The notes under the pieces are model-generated. The model was not told the DNA's origin, made no database searches, and worked only from the letters and a program-made list of their open reading frames with translations. 64,000 nt of DNA from Pontibacillus halophilus JSM 076056 = DSM 19796 (GTDB lineage: Bacteria; Bacillota; Bacilli; Bacillales; BH030062): contig NZ_AULI01000013.1 in the NCBI RefSeq assembly GCF_000425205.1, positions 46,779 through 110,778 of the forward strand, read 5' to 3'. This document shows positions 8,016 to 17,266 of this stretch, one piece after another (position 1 is the first letter of the stretch; each line of letters starts with the position of its first letter). A program made the position numbers and the translations under genes.

Positions 8016-8873
8016 TTATAGGAGTGAAGCGCGTTTCTTGCGTACTCGCATTGCCTTCCAAAGTAACCCGTGTTTTGGAGAGAAGAGGAAGACAAGAGCG
8101 AAAATGGCTGTTGCAGCAATTACGATGGTTGCCCCAGAAGCTAAATTATACGTAAAGCTAAAGTACAACCCGATAATTGATGACAGGACGCCAATTCCAG
8201 CTGAAAGGAAAATCATTATGGACAGACGTTCTGTTAGTAGGTAAGCAGCCGCTGCTGGGGTAATTAGCATGGCTACCACTAACACAATTCCTACCGTCTG
8301 TAGGGAAGCGACGGTTACCATCGTTAAGAGTGTCATAAGGAAATAGTGGATGACACGTACAGGCAGTCCATAAGCAGCTCCCATCGTCTCATCGAACGAG
8401 GTGACTAAGAGTTCTTTGTAGAATAAATAAACGGCTGCTAAGACGAACAAGCCAATGCCGAGTGTAATCCACATGTCGGAAGCCCGCACCGCGAGTACGT
8501 TTCCGAATAAGATGTGGTAAAGATCGGTACTACTCTTTAGCATCGTAATGATGATAATTCCGGCTGCAAAGGCAGCGGTGAACATGATTCCGATGGATGT
8601 ATCATGTTTAATACGACTATTTTGGCTGACAAAGCCAATTGCAATGGCCGTTAATACGCCGGTAAACACGGCTCCGAAGAAGAAGTTAATTCCAAGCACA
8701 TAGGAGATGGCAACTCCAGGTAGGACTGCGTGAGAGATTGCGTCTCCCATTAAAGCCATTCCTCTTAAGATGATGAAACAGCCAATGACTCCGCAAATAA
8801 TGCCGACCATAATGGACGTTAATAACGCCTTTTGCAGGAAGCCGTACTGCATCACCGCTTCAATGAAATCCAT
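8016..8873 (-). CDS. mntC: Metal ABC transporter permease (MntC/ZnuB type)
   Basis: Inner-membrane channel of the metal importer. The 285-aa ABC-3 family protein has about eight helices and the typical N-terminal 'GVIGCFIILRGMALMGDAISHAVLPGVAISYVLG' and 'LQTVGIVLVVAMLITPAAAAYLLT'. It starts 4 bases after the ATPase gene, so the two are translated together. B. subtilis has two permease genes (mntC, mntD); this operon has one, so the channel is probably a homodimer. Confidence 0.93.
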   Translation of the reverse strand: MDFIEAVMQYGFLQKALLTSIMVGIICGVIGCFIILRGMALMGDAISHAVLPGVAISYVLGINFFFGAVFTGVLTAIAIGFVSQNSRIKHDTSIGIMFTAAFAAGIIIITMLKSSTDLYHILFGNVLAVRASDMWITLGIGLFVLAAVYLFYKELLVTSFDETMGAAYGLPVRVIHYFLMTLLTMVTVASLQTVGIVLVVAMLITPAAAAYLLTERLSIMIFLSAGIGVLSSIIGLYFSFTYNLASGATIVIAATAIFALVFLFSPKHGLLWKAMRVRKKRASLL

Positions 8874-8876
8874 TTG

Positions 8877-9617
8877 TTACACCTCCATCTCTTTCATAAA
8901 GGCAAATTGTCCTTTATACGCTCGTTCCATTACTTCAGTTTGGAATACCTGACTCACTGGACCGAAGCTAATTAGTTCTTTATTTAATAAGATGAGCTCA
9001 TTAAAGTAATCATTTGCCTTGCTTAAATCATGGTGAACGACAATCACGGTCTTCCCTTGAGAGCACAGTTCCTTTAAGATCTTCACAATTGTCTCTTCGC
9101 TCGACACATCAACTCCGACGAACGGTTCGTCTAGGAAGAAGAGTTCTGCATTTTGAGCTAGGGCTCTCGCTAGAAAGACGCGTTGTTGTTGTCCTCCTGA
9201 AAGTTCTCCGATTTGTCTTTTGCTATACTCTTCCATTCCGACTCGTTTAAGGCACTCGTATGCCCACTCTTTTTCCGCCTTGCCTGGTCGGCGAAACAGT
9301 TTCAAGCTTGGATACGTACCGAGGAGAACGGTGTCGAGTACGGTGATGGGGAAATCCCAATCTATATCGTTCCGTTGTGGTACATACGCGATTTTCGTTC
9401 GGACTTCTTTCACAGTTTTCCCGAGTACCTTGACTTCCCCTTTATCTTTAGGAATCAGGTTTAGCAGGGCTTTAATAAATGTAGATTTGCCGGCTCCATT
9501 AGGTCCGATGATGCCGACTAAGTTTCCAGGGTTAACGGACAAGCTGACATTCTTGACCGCTTCCGTACCGTAATACGATACATGTAGATCTCGAATCGAG
9601 ATGGCTGAATGCTTCAT
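8877..9617 (-). CDS. mntB: Metal ABC transporter ATP-binding protein (MntB)
   Basis: Energises manganese-type uptake. From ATG 9617 (AAGGAGGA ribosome site just upstream) it is 246 aa with Walker A GPNGAGKST, Q-loop 'YVPQRNDIDWDFPITV', signature 'LSGGQQQRVFLARAL', Walker B 'LFFLDEPFVGVD' and the H-loop 'VVHHDL'. The stretch DWDFP after the Q-loop is characteristic of Mn/Zn/Fe chelate ABC-3 ATPases. An upstream in-frame start at 9644 lacks a ribosome site. This is the first gene of the mntB-mntC-mntA operon and is preceded by a promoter carrying two metal-regulator boxes. Confidence 0.93.
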   Translation of the reverse strand: MKHSAISIRDLHVSYYGTEAVKNVSLSVNPGNLVGIIGPNGAGKSTFIKALLNLIPKDKGEVKVLGKTVKEVRTKIAYVPQRNDIDWDFPITVLDTVLLGTYPSLKLFRRPGKAEKEWAYECLKRVGMEEYSKRQIGELSGGQQQRVFLARALAQNAELFFLDEPFVGVDVSSEETIVKILKELCSQGKTVIVVHHDLSKANDYFNELILLNKELISFGPVSQVFQTEVMERAYKGQFAFMKEMEV

Positions 9618-9788
9618 AACCGTTCCTCCTTCTATGTTCATCATTCACCTTCTGAGGAAGTCTCCATTAGGTGATGGAATGGTTTCATTTCATGGGCATA
9701 CGCTCACATGGTTACTATACGTGTGTATCTAACAAAGGGTGACTACCCTATAATATTCCCTAGAACAATCTTTTAGGATAAAAACAAT

Positions 9789-9834
9789 AGTTTTGCCTTA
9801 ATGCAACTTTAATGCGAATGATAAACATTGTCAA
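9789..9834 (-). promoter_or_regulatory. Promoter of the mnt operon with MntR-like and Fur-like boxes
   Basis: On the minus strand TTGACA (9829-9834) and TAAAGT (9806-9811) are 17 bases apart. A 15-base 7-1-7 repeat TGATAAACATTGTCA (9819-9833) matches the Fur consensus TGATAATNATTATCA at 12 of 14 defined positions and covers the -35. A second imperfect palindrome, plus-strand AGTTTTGCCTTAATGCAACT (9789-9808), overlaps the -10/+1 and resembles the TTTGCCTTAAGG-type MntR operators of B. subtilis. The leader to mntB would be about 180 bases. Promoter and boxes are seen; the binding proteins are inferred. Confidence 0.55.
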
Positions 9835-9865
9835 TATTAAAGCATGAGAATTTACAAAGGAACAT

Positions 9866-9902
9866 AAAAAGCCGATTGCTACTTGGCGTAGCAATCGGCT
9901 TT
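9866..9902 (-). terminator. Intrinsic terminator of the MATE gene
   Basis: AAAGCCGATTGCTAC and GTAGCAATCGGCTTT arms (within 9868-9902). The minus-strand transcript ends in a T-run just after the MATE stop codon. Confidence 0.9.
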
Positions 9903-9906
9903 ACTG

Positions 9907-11268
9907 TTAAAGGGATTGTTGTATAGGTTCATTTTCTGTTCGTTTCTGATTTAGTCGATACATAAGAGCCACAGCACCGGCTGCGAGTCCGATGATTAAG
10001 CCCATCCAGTATCCATAGGGTCCGAGTTCTGTATAGTTAGCGAATAGGTACCCACTTGGCAACCCAATCACCCAATAGGACACGAGGGCCATAAAGAACG
10101 TAATGTTAACGTCTTTATAACCGCGGAGAGCGCCTTGAATAGGGGCGCCGAATGCGTCTGACAGCTGAAAGAATATCGCATAGAACAAGAAATAGGTGGT
10201 TTGTTCAATCACAGCTGGAGTATTGGAATAGAGGCTAGCCACTTTATAATCAAAGGTATAAATGATGAGACCGCCAATGGCAGCCATAATGACGGCTAGG
10301 CCAATGCCAAGGTAGCTGTATACTTTCGCATCTTTAAACCGCTTCGCTCCTACTTCAAATCCGACCGCAATGGTAAGCGTCATGGAGATGCTTAATGGAA
10401 TCATATAAATAAAGGATGCAAAATTCATGGCAGCCTGGTGAGCTGCAATGGTTGTTGTATCATACGTACTCATAAAGAGGGTTACAGCAGCGAAGATACT
10501 TGTTTCAAAGAAAATGGCAAATCCAATTGGTATTCCGATTTTCAGTTGTTCCTTCCAAGTAGGCCAATTTGGCTTCTCCCATCCTTTTAGGATGGAGAAG
10601 GATGCGAACGGACGGAATTTAGCGATAATGAGAATTGCGATGAGTGCCGCAATCCAATAGGTTAAGGAAGATGCTATCCCTGCCCCAATTCCGCCCATGG
10701 CAGGAAAACCGAATTTCCCGAAGATAAACACATAGTTAAACGCTAGGTTAAACGGAAGTGTAATCAGTGTAATCAGCATAGTAACGCGTGTATGCCCAAG
10801 TGCATCTACAAAGCTATGAAGTAAGTTGTAGATAAACAAAGGGATAATTCCAGTACCTAAAGCGAGTAGATAGTATTTGGCTACACGGCGCACCTTCTCC
10901 TCAAGATCCATAAGCGATAAAATAGGGTCTACAAGAAAGAAGCCGACGATACACAGCAACACGGCTAAGATGAAAGACAGATAAACCCCTTGACGAACGA
11001 CGTAGGATACGTGGTTGTTTTGTTTCGCACCAGTCAACTGTGCGACAATAGGAGCAATGGCTAGCATAATGCCATTAATCCCTGTGAAGATGGGCACCCA
11101 TAAGCTTGACCCGATTGCGACGCCTGCAAGGTCTTCTTTACTTACCTGACCAGTCATGATGGTGTCGAAGAAATTCATGGAATACATGCCGAGCTGGGTG
11201 ATGAGAATGGGATATAATAGTAAGAGAAACAGCTTAATTTTTTGTTTCAACGTATGAGTTTTGTACAT
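9907..11268 (-). CDS. MATE family multidrug/cation antiporter
   Basis: Na+- or H+-coupled drug exporter (NorM/YeeO branch), about 453 aa from ATG 11268, the usual length for twelve helices. It has two MatE repeats, beginning with '[41 protein letters not shown]' and '[54 protein letters not shown]'. The start at 11268 has a ribosome site (AAGGAAG). A longer reading frame to 11382 would run into the promoter and start of the divergent murG-like gene, so it is rejected. It is divergently transcribed from that gene with about 115 bases shared. Substrate not predictable. Confidence 0.92.
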   Translation of the reverse strand: MYKTHTLKQKIKLFLLLLYPILITQLGMYSMNFFDTIMTGQVSKEDLAGVAIGSSLWVPIFTGINGIMLAIAPIVAQLTGAKQNNHVSYVVRQGVYLSFILAVLLCIVGFFLVDPILSLMDLEEKVRRVAKYYLLALGTGIIPLFIYNLLHSFVDALGHTRVTMLITLITLPFNLAFNYVFIFGKFGFPAMGGIGAGIASSLTYWIAALIAILIIAKFRPFASFSILKGWEKPNWPTWKEQLKIGIPIGFAIFFETSIFAAVTLFMSTYDTTTIAAHQAAMNFASFIYMIPLSISMTLTIAVGFEVGAKRFKDAKVYSYLGIGLAVIMAAIGGLIIYTFDYKVASLYSNTPAVIEQTTYFLFYAIFFQLSDAFGAPIQGALRGYKDVNITFFMALVSYWVIGLPSGYLFANYTELGPYGYWMGLIIGLAAGAVALMYRLNQKRTENEPIQQSL

Positions 11269-11385
11269 GAAGCTCTTCCTTTTCATTCCGAATTCTTTTA
11301 CGATAAGAGGGATTATAGCACAATTGTACGGTTTCATATACCATATATTGAAAATGCACGAACGAACAGAAAGGGAGTTCACAAC

Positions 11386-12459
11386 ATGAGTGAAAAACGA
11401 ATTCTATTTACCGGAGGCGGGACAGCCGGTCATGTCATTGTAAACTTAGCACTCATCCCCGTCTTTCAGAAGGAAGGATGGACGGTTGATTACATAGGTT
11501 CTTATAACGGAATTGAGCGGAACTTAATTGAACCATTGGAAGGGGTGACGTATCACGCCATTTCTACAGGTAAATTGCGTCGTTACTTCTCTAAAGACAA
11601 CTTTAAAGACCCATTTAAAGTATTGAAAGGAACAGGCCAGGCGCTCAACATCATTCGAAAGCGGAAGCCTCACGTCATCTTCTCTAAGGGAGGCTTTGTA
11701 TCGGTCCCTGTTGTCGCAGCTGCTCGTATGAGTCGAGTGCCATCCATTATTCACGAGTCTGACTACACGCCTGGTTTAGCCAACAAATTGGCTATGCCTT
11801 TCGCGAAGCGGGTGCTTGGTACGTTCCCAGAATCGATGCCGCACCTTCCAGAGAAGAAGCGTGAACTTGTAGGAGCCGTTGTTCGGGGTGAGTTGTTCCA
11901 AGGAAGTGAGCAGAAGGGACTGAACCTTTGTGGCTTTACGAGAACGAAACCTGTCATGCTTGTCATGGGAGGGAGTATGGGATCAAAGCGCATTAACGAT
12001 GCGGTTCGCGATAACCTAGATGAATTGCTGAACGAGTTCCAAATTGTGCACCTTTGCGGAAAAGGGAACAAAGACGAATCAATTCACCGTCATGGCTACG
12101 CCCAGTTCGAGTACGTTAACGATGAATTAAATGACCTTTTCGCGATTACAGACTTTGTCGTGTCACGTGCTGGGGCGAATTCAATCTTTGAGTTCTTGGC
12201 GCTTAAGAAGCCGATGCTTCTCATCCCGCTTTCAAGAAAAGCAAGTCGAGGAGACCAAATTCTAAATGCGCAGTCGTTTGTGAAACAAGGCTATGCGCGC
12301 ATGGTAGCAGAAGAGGAGCTTGATGCGAAACAATTCCTTCATGAGATTCATCAGCTTCAACAGGAGAAAGGAAGTATCCTTCGAGATATGGAAAGCTACC
12401 AGAGTGAGAAAGCCAAGGATAAAGTGGTTCAGATTATTAAAGAGGAAGCGAAGAAGTAA
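11386..12459 (+). CDS. murG: MurG-type UDP-GlcNAc:undecaprenyl-PP-MurNAc-pentapeptide GlcNAc transferase (stand-alone copy)
   Basis: Transfers GlcNAc to lipid I to make lipid II at the cytoplasmic membrane face. From ATG 11386 (AAAGGGAG ribosome site) it is 357 aa. The donor/acceptor loop is '[18 protein letters not shown]' (residues 8-25; the GGTAGH form is common in Firmicute MurG paralogs), followed by '[37 protein letters not shown]', '[15 protein letters not shown]' and '[22 protein letters not shown]'. The gene is not in a dcw/division cluster here, so it is probably a second copy beside the usual murG. It is followed after 24 bases by a small membrane-protein gene, probably the same transcript. 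Confidence 0.88.
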   Translation: MSEKRILFTGGGTAGHVIVNLALIPVFQKEGWTVDYIGSYNGIERNLIEPLEGVTYHAISTGKLRRYFSKDNFKDPFKVLKGTGQALNIIRKRKPHVIFSKGGFVSVPVVAAARMSRVPSIIHESDYTPGLANKLAMPFAKRVLGTFPESMPHLPEKKRELVGAVVRGELFQGSEQKGLNLCGFTRTKPVMLVMGGSMGSKRINDAVRDNLDELLNEFQIVHLCGKGNKDESIHRHGYAQFEYVNDELNDLFAITDFVVSRAGANSIFEFLALKKPMLLIPLSRKASRGDQILNAQSFVKQGYARMVAEEELDAKQFLHEIHQLQQEKGSILRDMESYQSEKAKDKVVQIIKEEAKK

Positions 12460-12483
12460 TCCTTACGAGAGGAGGGGGAGTGC

Positions 12484-12828
12484 ATGAGGCCAGTCTTTTG
12501 TAAGTATTGCAGCAAACCGATTGACGACCGGGATGAACTCATCACTGCGACAAACTATGCGAGAATCTATCCGTATCATTATTTGTGTTACCAAGAACTG
12601 GAGCAGGAAACCACAACGGTACAACGTGTGTGGAAGCCGTTAAATGACGGGTTAGGGACGTACATCGCGTTCCTAATGCTCATCTTATCTGGATGGTTTG
12701 CCTTTACAGATACACTTGGAGCTGTAGGGGACATCATTGCTGCGTTGTCGCTCTATCCAATCGGATTACGTGTACTTTCATTCTTCTTATATGAACTAAG
12801 AGTTCCAAATCAGAGCGGGTCGCAATAG
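12484..12828 (+). CDS. Small membrane protein with an N-terminal zinc-finger-like motif
   Basis: Unknown function. The 114-aa protein begins with a possible metal knuckle: Cys6-x2-Cys9 (CKYC) and His32-x2-Cys35 (HYLC). Two membrane helices follow at about 58-77 and 80-100 (GTYIAFLMLILSGWFAF..GAVGDIIAALSLYPIGLRVLSFFL). A GAGGAGGGGG ribosome site sits 6 bases before the ATG. Placed 24 bases behind the MurG-like gene and before a terminator, it may be co-expressed with it, which would hint at an envelope role, but nothing in the sequence proves that. Confidence 0.8.
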   Translation: MRPVFCKYCSKPIDDRDELITATNYARIYPYHYLCYQELEQETTTVQRVWKPLNDGLGTYIAFLMLILSGWFAFTDTLGAVGDIIAALSLYPIGLRVLSFFLYELRVPNQSGSQ

Positions 12829-12846
12829 ACCTGCTCTATTTTCTTT
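12812..12846 (+). terminator. Intrinsic terminator overlapping the end of the 12484 gene
   Basis: AGAGCGGGTC (12812-12821) pairs with GACCTGCTCT (12828-12837, one G-U), followed by ATTTTCTTT. The 5' arm lies within the last codons of the gene. Confidence 0.75.
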
Positions 12847-12912
12847 ATCGTAGAAGTCCAATGTGGTAGAGTTGGACTATTACTCTTACATGAATTGGAA
12901 GGAGGGGTTCAG

Positions 12913-15183
12913 TTGAAGAATCATCCGGATTACCAACAGGAGTTGGAACGTTTGACCTTCACAACGACGTACATGGATTCCGTCATTGCCGCACAAGAAC
13001 TTGACCAGGAATCGATGCAGAAGCGTCAGGAACAGCAAGTGGCATCTCTTGATTTCAAGGATAGTAGTTTAAAGTATCAAGACATGCTGACCCACGCGAA
13101 TTTCATGAAAATGTCAAAGGAGCAATTAGAGAATCTAAAGAAACTTCGAAAGAAACCCTACTTCGCACGCATTAACTTCCAACGTAAAGACCGACCATCA
13201 GAAACGTTCTACATCGGTAAGGTATCCCTATTTGACCGTGAGACACAGTCTCCCATTATCTTAGATTGGCGTTCGCCCTTAGCGAATGTGTACTACGAAG
13301 GGCGCTTAGGAGAAGTGAGTTATGAAGCCCATGGTGAAACTTACGAAGGTCACGTCTCATTAAAGCGGCAATATACAATCGAAGAAAGCGAACTCATCGA
13401 CTTTCGTGATATTGATTTAACGACGAAGGATGAGATGCTTCAGCAATCATTGGACAAAAATGCGGACCACCGCCTATCTGAAATTGTGGCAACGATTCAA
13501 GAGGAACAAAACGAGGTCATTCGTGCCAACTTACGGAAGCCAATCGTTGTCCAAGGGGCAGCAGGGAGCGGGAAGACGACCATCGCTCTTCATCGAGTTT
13601 CCTATTTCCTCTACACGATGCGGGATGTGTTTCAACCAGAAGAGATGCTCATTCTTGCTCCGAACCGGTTGTTTATTGATTATATGAAAGAAGTGCTTCC
13701 TGAACTTGGGGTGGAGAAGTCTCATCAAACGACATTTACTGATTTCGTTCAGAAGGTGACGAACCATTCATTCAGTATACGCAATCAACATGACTTGCTC
13801 ACTTCCATATTAGAGGGGAGCGGAAATGGGATTGAACTACAAATTGCAGAGTGGAAAGGATCCAAACGGTTCAAAGAACTGATGGATCAATATATTATAT
13901 CGCTTAAACAATCCTTCTTAGTCGAGGAGGATGTGTACATTGGCGAATTCCGAATCAAGCAAGGAAAGAAACTAAAGCAGCTCTTCTTAGAAGAATATGC
14001 GTACATGCCATTCTATAAACGCAAGGAAAAAATACGGCAGCTTCTTATGCACGAAGTACGGAATAAGAAGAAAATTATTCTTCAGAAAGTGGCGAAGAAG
14101 TACGATGATGAATTAGACCGAGCGTTATATGGCATTAAAGATGCGGAGAAGCGGCGTAGAAGAGTTTCCTTCCTCATGGATCAGAAAGAGCAGAAACTCG
14201 TTGATTTAGAGAGGGAAGCAAAGTCAGCTGTCTCTCGTTACATGCGTCTCTATCCGAATAAGAAGCTAACCGCATATTATAAAGGGCTATTTGAATCTGA
14301 GGTATATACGGAACATACAACCTTATCCCTCCAAGAGAAAGAAAGGTTCAGAATGTATATGAAGGGGCGCTTCAAGAAACATGAATTAGATGCAGATGAT
14401 TTAGGAGCACTCTTGTATCTCCAGACCCACTTATATGGTATCGACCCAGATTACAAGGCGAAGAAAGTGGTCATCGATGAAGCGCAGGATTACTCCTACA
14501 TGGAGTTTGCTAGCTTAAAGCGTGCCCTAAACACCGAGCTGTTCACCATTGTAGGAGACCTTGCACAGGGCATCTATCATTACCGAGGGTTGAAAGAATG
14601 GACACCGCTTCTTGAAGACCTCTTTACTCAACCGAGCTATCAGACGTTGCAGAAGACTTACCGAACCACTGTCGAAATCATGACACTAGCGAACGATGTG
14701 CTCGCTCAAATGAATGCGAATCTGCCTCAAGCAGAACCGGTCGTACGACACGGTTCAATCCCTTCTTTTCTGTCTTTAGAACCTGGCTATGAGGCGAAGA
14801 TGGAGGCTGAGTGGAATTCGCTCAAGCAAGAAGGATTTAAAAGTATCGCCATTATTGGTAAGACGCTTGAGGAATGCCGATTCGTCTACACCCATTTAAC
14901 AGAAGAACTAGGTGACAAGTTTCAGCTAATCGAAGGAAACGAAGTGATCGACCCAAATGCGATTGCCATTATGCCTGTCTATTTGTCTAAAGGGTTAGAG
15001 TTTGATGTGGTTTGGCTTCTTTCCATAAATGAATCTTATGAGGCAACGGAACTTGATGAGAAACTCCTTTATGTGGCCATGACTCGTCCGCTTCATAAGC
15101 TTTATCTTGTGGGTGCTACTTTAGAGTCCTTTATGCTTAACCATGTTCATCAAGACCACTATACACATTTTACGCCCAGATGA
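12913..15183 (+). CDS. helD: HelD-type UvrD/Rep-like ATPase that recycles RNA polymerase
   Basis: HelD uses ATP to free stalled RNA polymerase from nucleic acid. The 756-aa product has an N-terminal coiled region (YQQELERLTFTTTYMDSVIAAQELDQES..) that in HelD enters the polymerase secondary channel. It then has superfamily-1 motifs: Walker A 'VQGAAGSGKTTIALHRVSYFLY' near residue 212, Walker B-like 'VVIDEAQDYSYMEF', 'TIVGDLAQGIYHYRG', 'LQKTYRTTVEIM' and 'LLYVAMTRPLHKLYLVG'. Length agrees with B. subtilis HelD (774 aa). TTG 12913 is chosen because GGAGGGG lies 6 bases ahead; an in-frame TTG at 12895 overlaps that site. It is not a true helicase in its best-studied relatives. Confidence 0.93.
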   Translation: MKNHPDYQQELERLTFTTTYMDSVIAAQELDQESMQKRQEQQVASLDFKDSSLKYQDMLTHANFMKMSKEQLENLKKLRKKPYFARINFQRKDRPSETFYIGKVSLFDRETQSPIILDWRSPLANVYYEGRLGEVSYEAHGETYEGHVSLKRQYTIEESELIDFRDIDLTTKDEMLQQSLDKNADHRLSEIVATIQEEQNEVIRANLRKPIVVQGAAGSGKTTIALHRVSYFLYTMRDVFQPEEMLILAPNRLFIDYMKEVLPELGVEKSHQTTFTDFVQKVTNHSFSIRNQHDLLTSILEGSGNGIELQIAEWKGSKRFKELMDQYIISLKQSFLVEEDVYIGEFRIKQGKKLKQLFLEEYAYMPFYKRKEKIRQLLMHEVRNKKKIILQKVAKKYDDELDRALYGIKDAEKRRRRVSFLMDQKEQKLVDLEREAKSAVSRYMRLYPNKKLTAYYKGLFESEVYTEHTTLSLQEKERFRMYMKGRFKKHELDADDLGALLYLQTHLYGIDPDYKAKKVVIDEAQDYSYMEFASLKRALNTELFTIVGDLAQGIYHYRGLKEWTPLLEDLFTQPSYQTLQKTYRTTVEIMTLANDVLAQMNANLPQAEPVVRHGSIPSFLSLEPGYEAKMEAEWNSLKQEGFKSIAIIGKTLEECRFVYTHLTEELGDKFQLIEGNEVIDPNAIAIMPVYLSKGLEFDVVWLLSINESYEATELDEKLLYVAMTRPLHKLYLVGATLESFMLNHVHQDHYTHFTPR

Positions 15184-15200
15184 GACATCTGGGCTATCTT
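15174..15200 (+). terminator. Hairpin at the end of helD
   Basis: GCCCAGATG (15174-15182) and CATCTGGGC (15186-15194) form a perfect 9-bp stem that includes the stop codon. The following sequence TATCTTTCG is only moderately T-rich, so termination may be partial. Confidence 0.55.
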
Positions 15201-15316
15201 TCGTTAATGGCAAGCATGACACATGAATGACGCCCTTCTGATTGTGTATGATTGAAATAAGGATCATCTGGGAAATTTACATAGAAGAAGTGACCATGAA
15301 AAAAGGAGTTCTGAAC

Positions 15317-16303
15317 ATGAAAGCGATGGCAATTAATGAAGCTGGTAGTCTAGACAACTTATCTTTAACTGAGGTGCGTGAACCAGAACCAAATGGGGAT
15401 GAATTACGCGTTCGAATGTATGCTACAGGGCTAAATCCTGTTGATTATAAATTAGTAGAAGGTGGCCATCCGGAATGGTCCTATCCCCATGTCCCAGGGC
15501 TCGACGGTGCAGGAATTGTTGATGCTGTTGGGAGTGAAGTAGAAGACGTCCATGTCGGCGATCGTGTTCTGTTTCACTGAGATTTGCGAGCACAAGGGAC
15601 ACTCGCTCCTTATACCATTACGAAAGCACATACGGTAAGTAAGATTCCTGAAGAAATTAGTTTCGTGGATGCAGCTGCATTACCGTGTGCAGGCTATACG
15701 GCCTATGAAGCCTTATATAAGAAGATGAAGATTGTGCCTGACCGTACCATCCTCATTCACGGCGGTTCTGGAGGGGTAGGTGGCTTTGCCATTCAACTTG
15801 CCAAACATGTGGGACTGCAGGTGATTACAACAGCGTCGAAAGAAAATCATGATTTCGTTCGCTCCCTTGGTGCTGATGAGGTGATTGATTATAAACAAGG
15901 AATGGTGAACGACCACGTGCTATCGTGGACAAATGGTAGGGGTGTCGATTATATTCTTGACACCGTTAGCTCTCAGAATGCGACTGATTCCATGTCTGTG
16001 CTTTCCTACCATGGTGAAATTGTGACGATTCCTGGACGAGTGGACCTAAATTCGGTCGCACCATTTACCATTGCTCCCTCGGTTCATGAAGTTGCACTTG
16101 GAGCCATTCATGCGTATGGGAGCAAAGAAGACCAAAAAAGCTTGCGACGAATGGGGAGCGTTATGCTGGAGCTTGTTCGAGATGGCAAGCTAGACCCAAT
16201 GGTTGAGCGTGTCATTTCCTTAGAGGAAGCAGCACAAGGCATGAAGGATATGAAGGAAAATCGCTTTAGAGGAAAGCTAGTTGTCTCCATTGAGGAGGAA
16301 TAG
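15317..16303 (+). pseudogene. Zinc-type alcohol dehydrogenase/quinone oxidoreductase (YogA-like) interrupted by one in-frame TGA
   Basis: A medium-chain dehydrogenase/reductase read from ATG 15317 (ribosome site AAAAGGAG). The N-terminal GroES-like domain 'MKAMAINEAGSLDNLSLTEV..GLNPVDYKLVEGG..YPHVPGLDGAGIVDAVGSEVEDVHVGDRVLFH' is followed by TGA at 15578-15580. The same frame then continues unbroken for 241 codons with 'DLRAQGTLAPYT', the NADP-binding loop 'ILIHGGSGGVGGFAIQLAK' and the normal C-terminus. Relatives have Gly at this place ('YHGDL'), and GGA to TGA is one base change. No frameshift is involved, and the rest of the coding sequence looks intact, so the lesion is recent, a sequencing error, or is read through. 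As written, a 87-codon fragment is made. Total length would be 328 aa. Confidence 0.85.
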
Positions 16304-16378
16304 GAACCCCTATCGCTTGCTTCCATAATTGAGGAAGAATAGGATAAAGGTGTACGAACATTGAAAGGAGCGATGAAT

Positions 16379-17215
16379 ATGAACTTATCTTCTACAGCAA
16401 CCTTGCACAATGGTGTTGGAATGCCATGGGTTGGACTAGGTGTTTACAAGGTAGACAGCGGTGCAGAAGGAGCGGAAATTGTACAAACTGCGCTAAACGT
16501 TGGCTACAGAAGCATCGATACTGCCTCGTTCTATGATAATGAGGAGAGCGTGGGACAAGCCCTGAAAGCGACAAACGTTCCTAGGGAAGAATTGTTTGTG
16601 ACGACGAAGGTGTGGAACAACGAACAAGGCTATGAGGAGACGTTAGCTGCCTTTGACCGTAGCATGGAGAAACTAGGCCTTGACTATTTAGACCTTTACT
16701 TAATTCACTGGCCTGTTCCGGGTAAATTTAAAGACACATGGAAAGCACTTGAGAAGCTTTACAAGGATGGGAGAGTTAAGGCTATTGGTGTTAGTAACTT
16801 TGAGCCTCATCATCTAGAAGAACTTCTTGAAGTTGCTGAAATAACCCCAATGGTTAACCAAATCGAAATGCATCCACAATTAAATCAGAAACATATTCGT
16901 TATTATTGTGCACAGCACACCATTCAAGTAGTAGCGTGGTCCCCAATTGGAAGAGGTCGCTTCTTCGAGAATGAAACGATTCAGCGTTTAGCTAAAGCCT
17001 ATGATAAATCGCCAGCTCAGGTTATCCTTCGGTGGGAATATCAGCACGGGGTCATTACAATCCCGAAGTCTGCTAAGGAACATCGTCAGAAGGAGAACGG
17101 GGATGTGTTTGACTTTAGTTTGACCCAAGAAGAAATGAATGAGATTGATTCCCTTCATACGGGAGAGCGCATTGGTGCTCACCCAGATGAATTTGATTAT
17201 GAAAGTACGATGTAA
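16379..17215 (+). CDS. Aldo/keto reductase (YtbE/YvgN family)
   Basis: NADPH-dependent reductase of aldehydes, methylglyoxal or diketogluconate-type substrates. From ATG 16379 (AAAGGAG ribosome site) it is 278 aa with the full catalytic tetrad Asp47 (SIDTAS), Tyr52 (FYDN), Lys77 (FVTTKVWN) and His110 (YLIHWPVP). 'AIGVSNFEPHHLEELLE' and the NADPH motif 'TIPKSAKEHRQKENGDVFDF' are also present. It lies 75 bases after the interrupted oxidoreductase on the same strand, with no terminator between. The 3' end of that gene (ATTGAGGAGGAATAGGA, 16293-16309) is nearly repeated at 16328-16344, a small duplication in the gap. Natural substrate unknown. Confidence 0.92.
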   Translation: MNLSSTATLHNGVGMPWVGLGVYKVDSGAEGAEIVQTALNVGYRSIDTASFYDNEESVGQALKATNVPREELFVTTKVWNNEQGYEETLAAFDRSMEKLGLDYLDLYLIHWPVPGKFKDTWKALEKLYKDGRVKAIGVSNFEPHHLEELLEVAEITPMVNQIEMHPQLNQKHIRYYCAQHTIQVVAWSPIGRGRFFENETIQRLAKAYDKSPAQVILRWEYQHGVITIPKSAKEHRQKENGDVFDFSLTQEEMNEIDSLHTGERIGAHPDEFDYESTM

Positions 17216-17233
17216 GTAAGGTTAATCATGTAG

Positions 17234-17266
17234 AAACACCCAGAGCATTTGTTCTGGGTGTTTTTG
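17234..17266 (+). terminator. Intrinsic terminator of the aldo/keto reductase gene
   Basis: AAACACCCAGA and TCTGGGTGTTT arms (17234-17264) with a T-run. Confidence 0.9.

Noticed and set aside
11242..11385. N-terminal extension of the MurG-like gene and the opposing extension of the MATE gene (to 11382)
   Set aside because: The two extensions overlap head-on. The starts at 11386 and 11268 both have good ribosome sites and give normal family lengths.
15578..15606. Selenocysteine codon with SECIS-like hairpin
   Set aside because: Family members have Gly, not Cys, at this site, and the 5-bp hairpin lacks recognisable bacterial SECIS features.
15584..16303. A separate 239-aa dehydrogenase starting at TTG 15584
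   Set aside because: It has no ribosome site, begins in the middle of the GroES-like domain and is the exact in-frame continuation of the upstream piece after one TGA.
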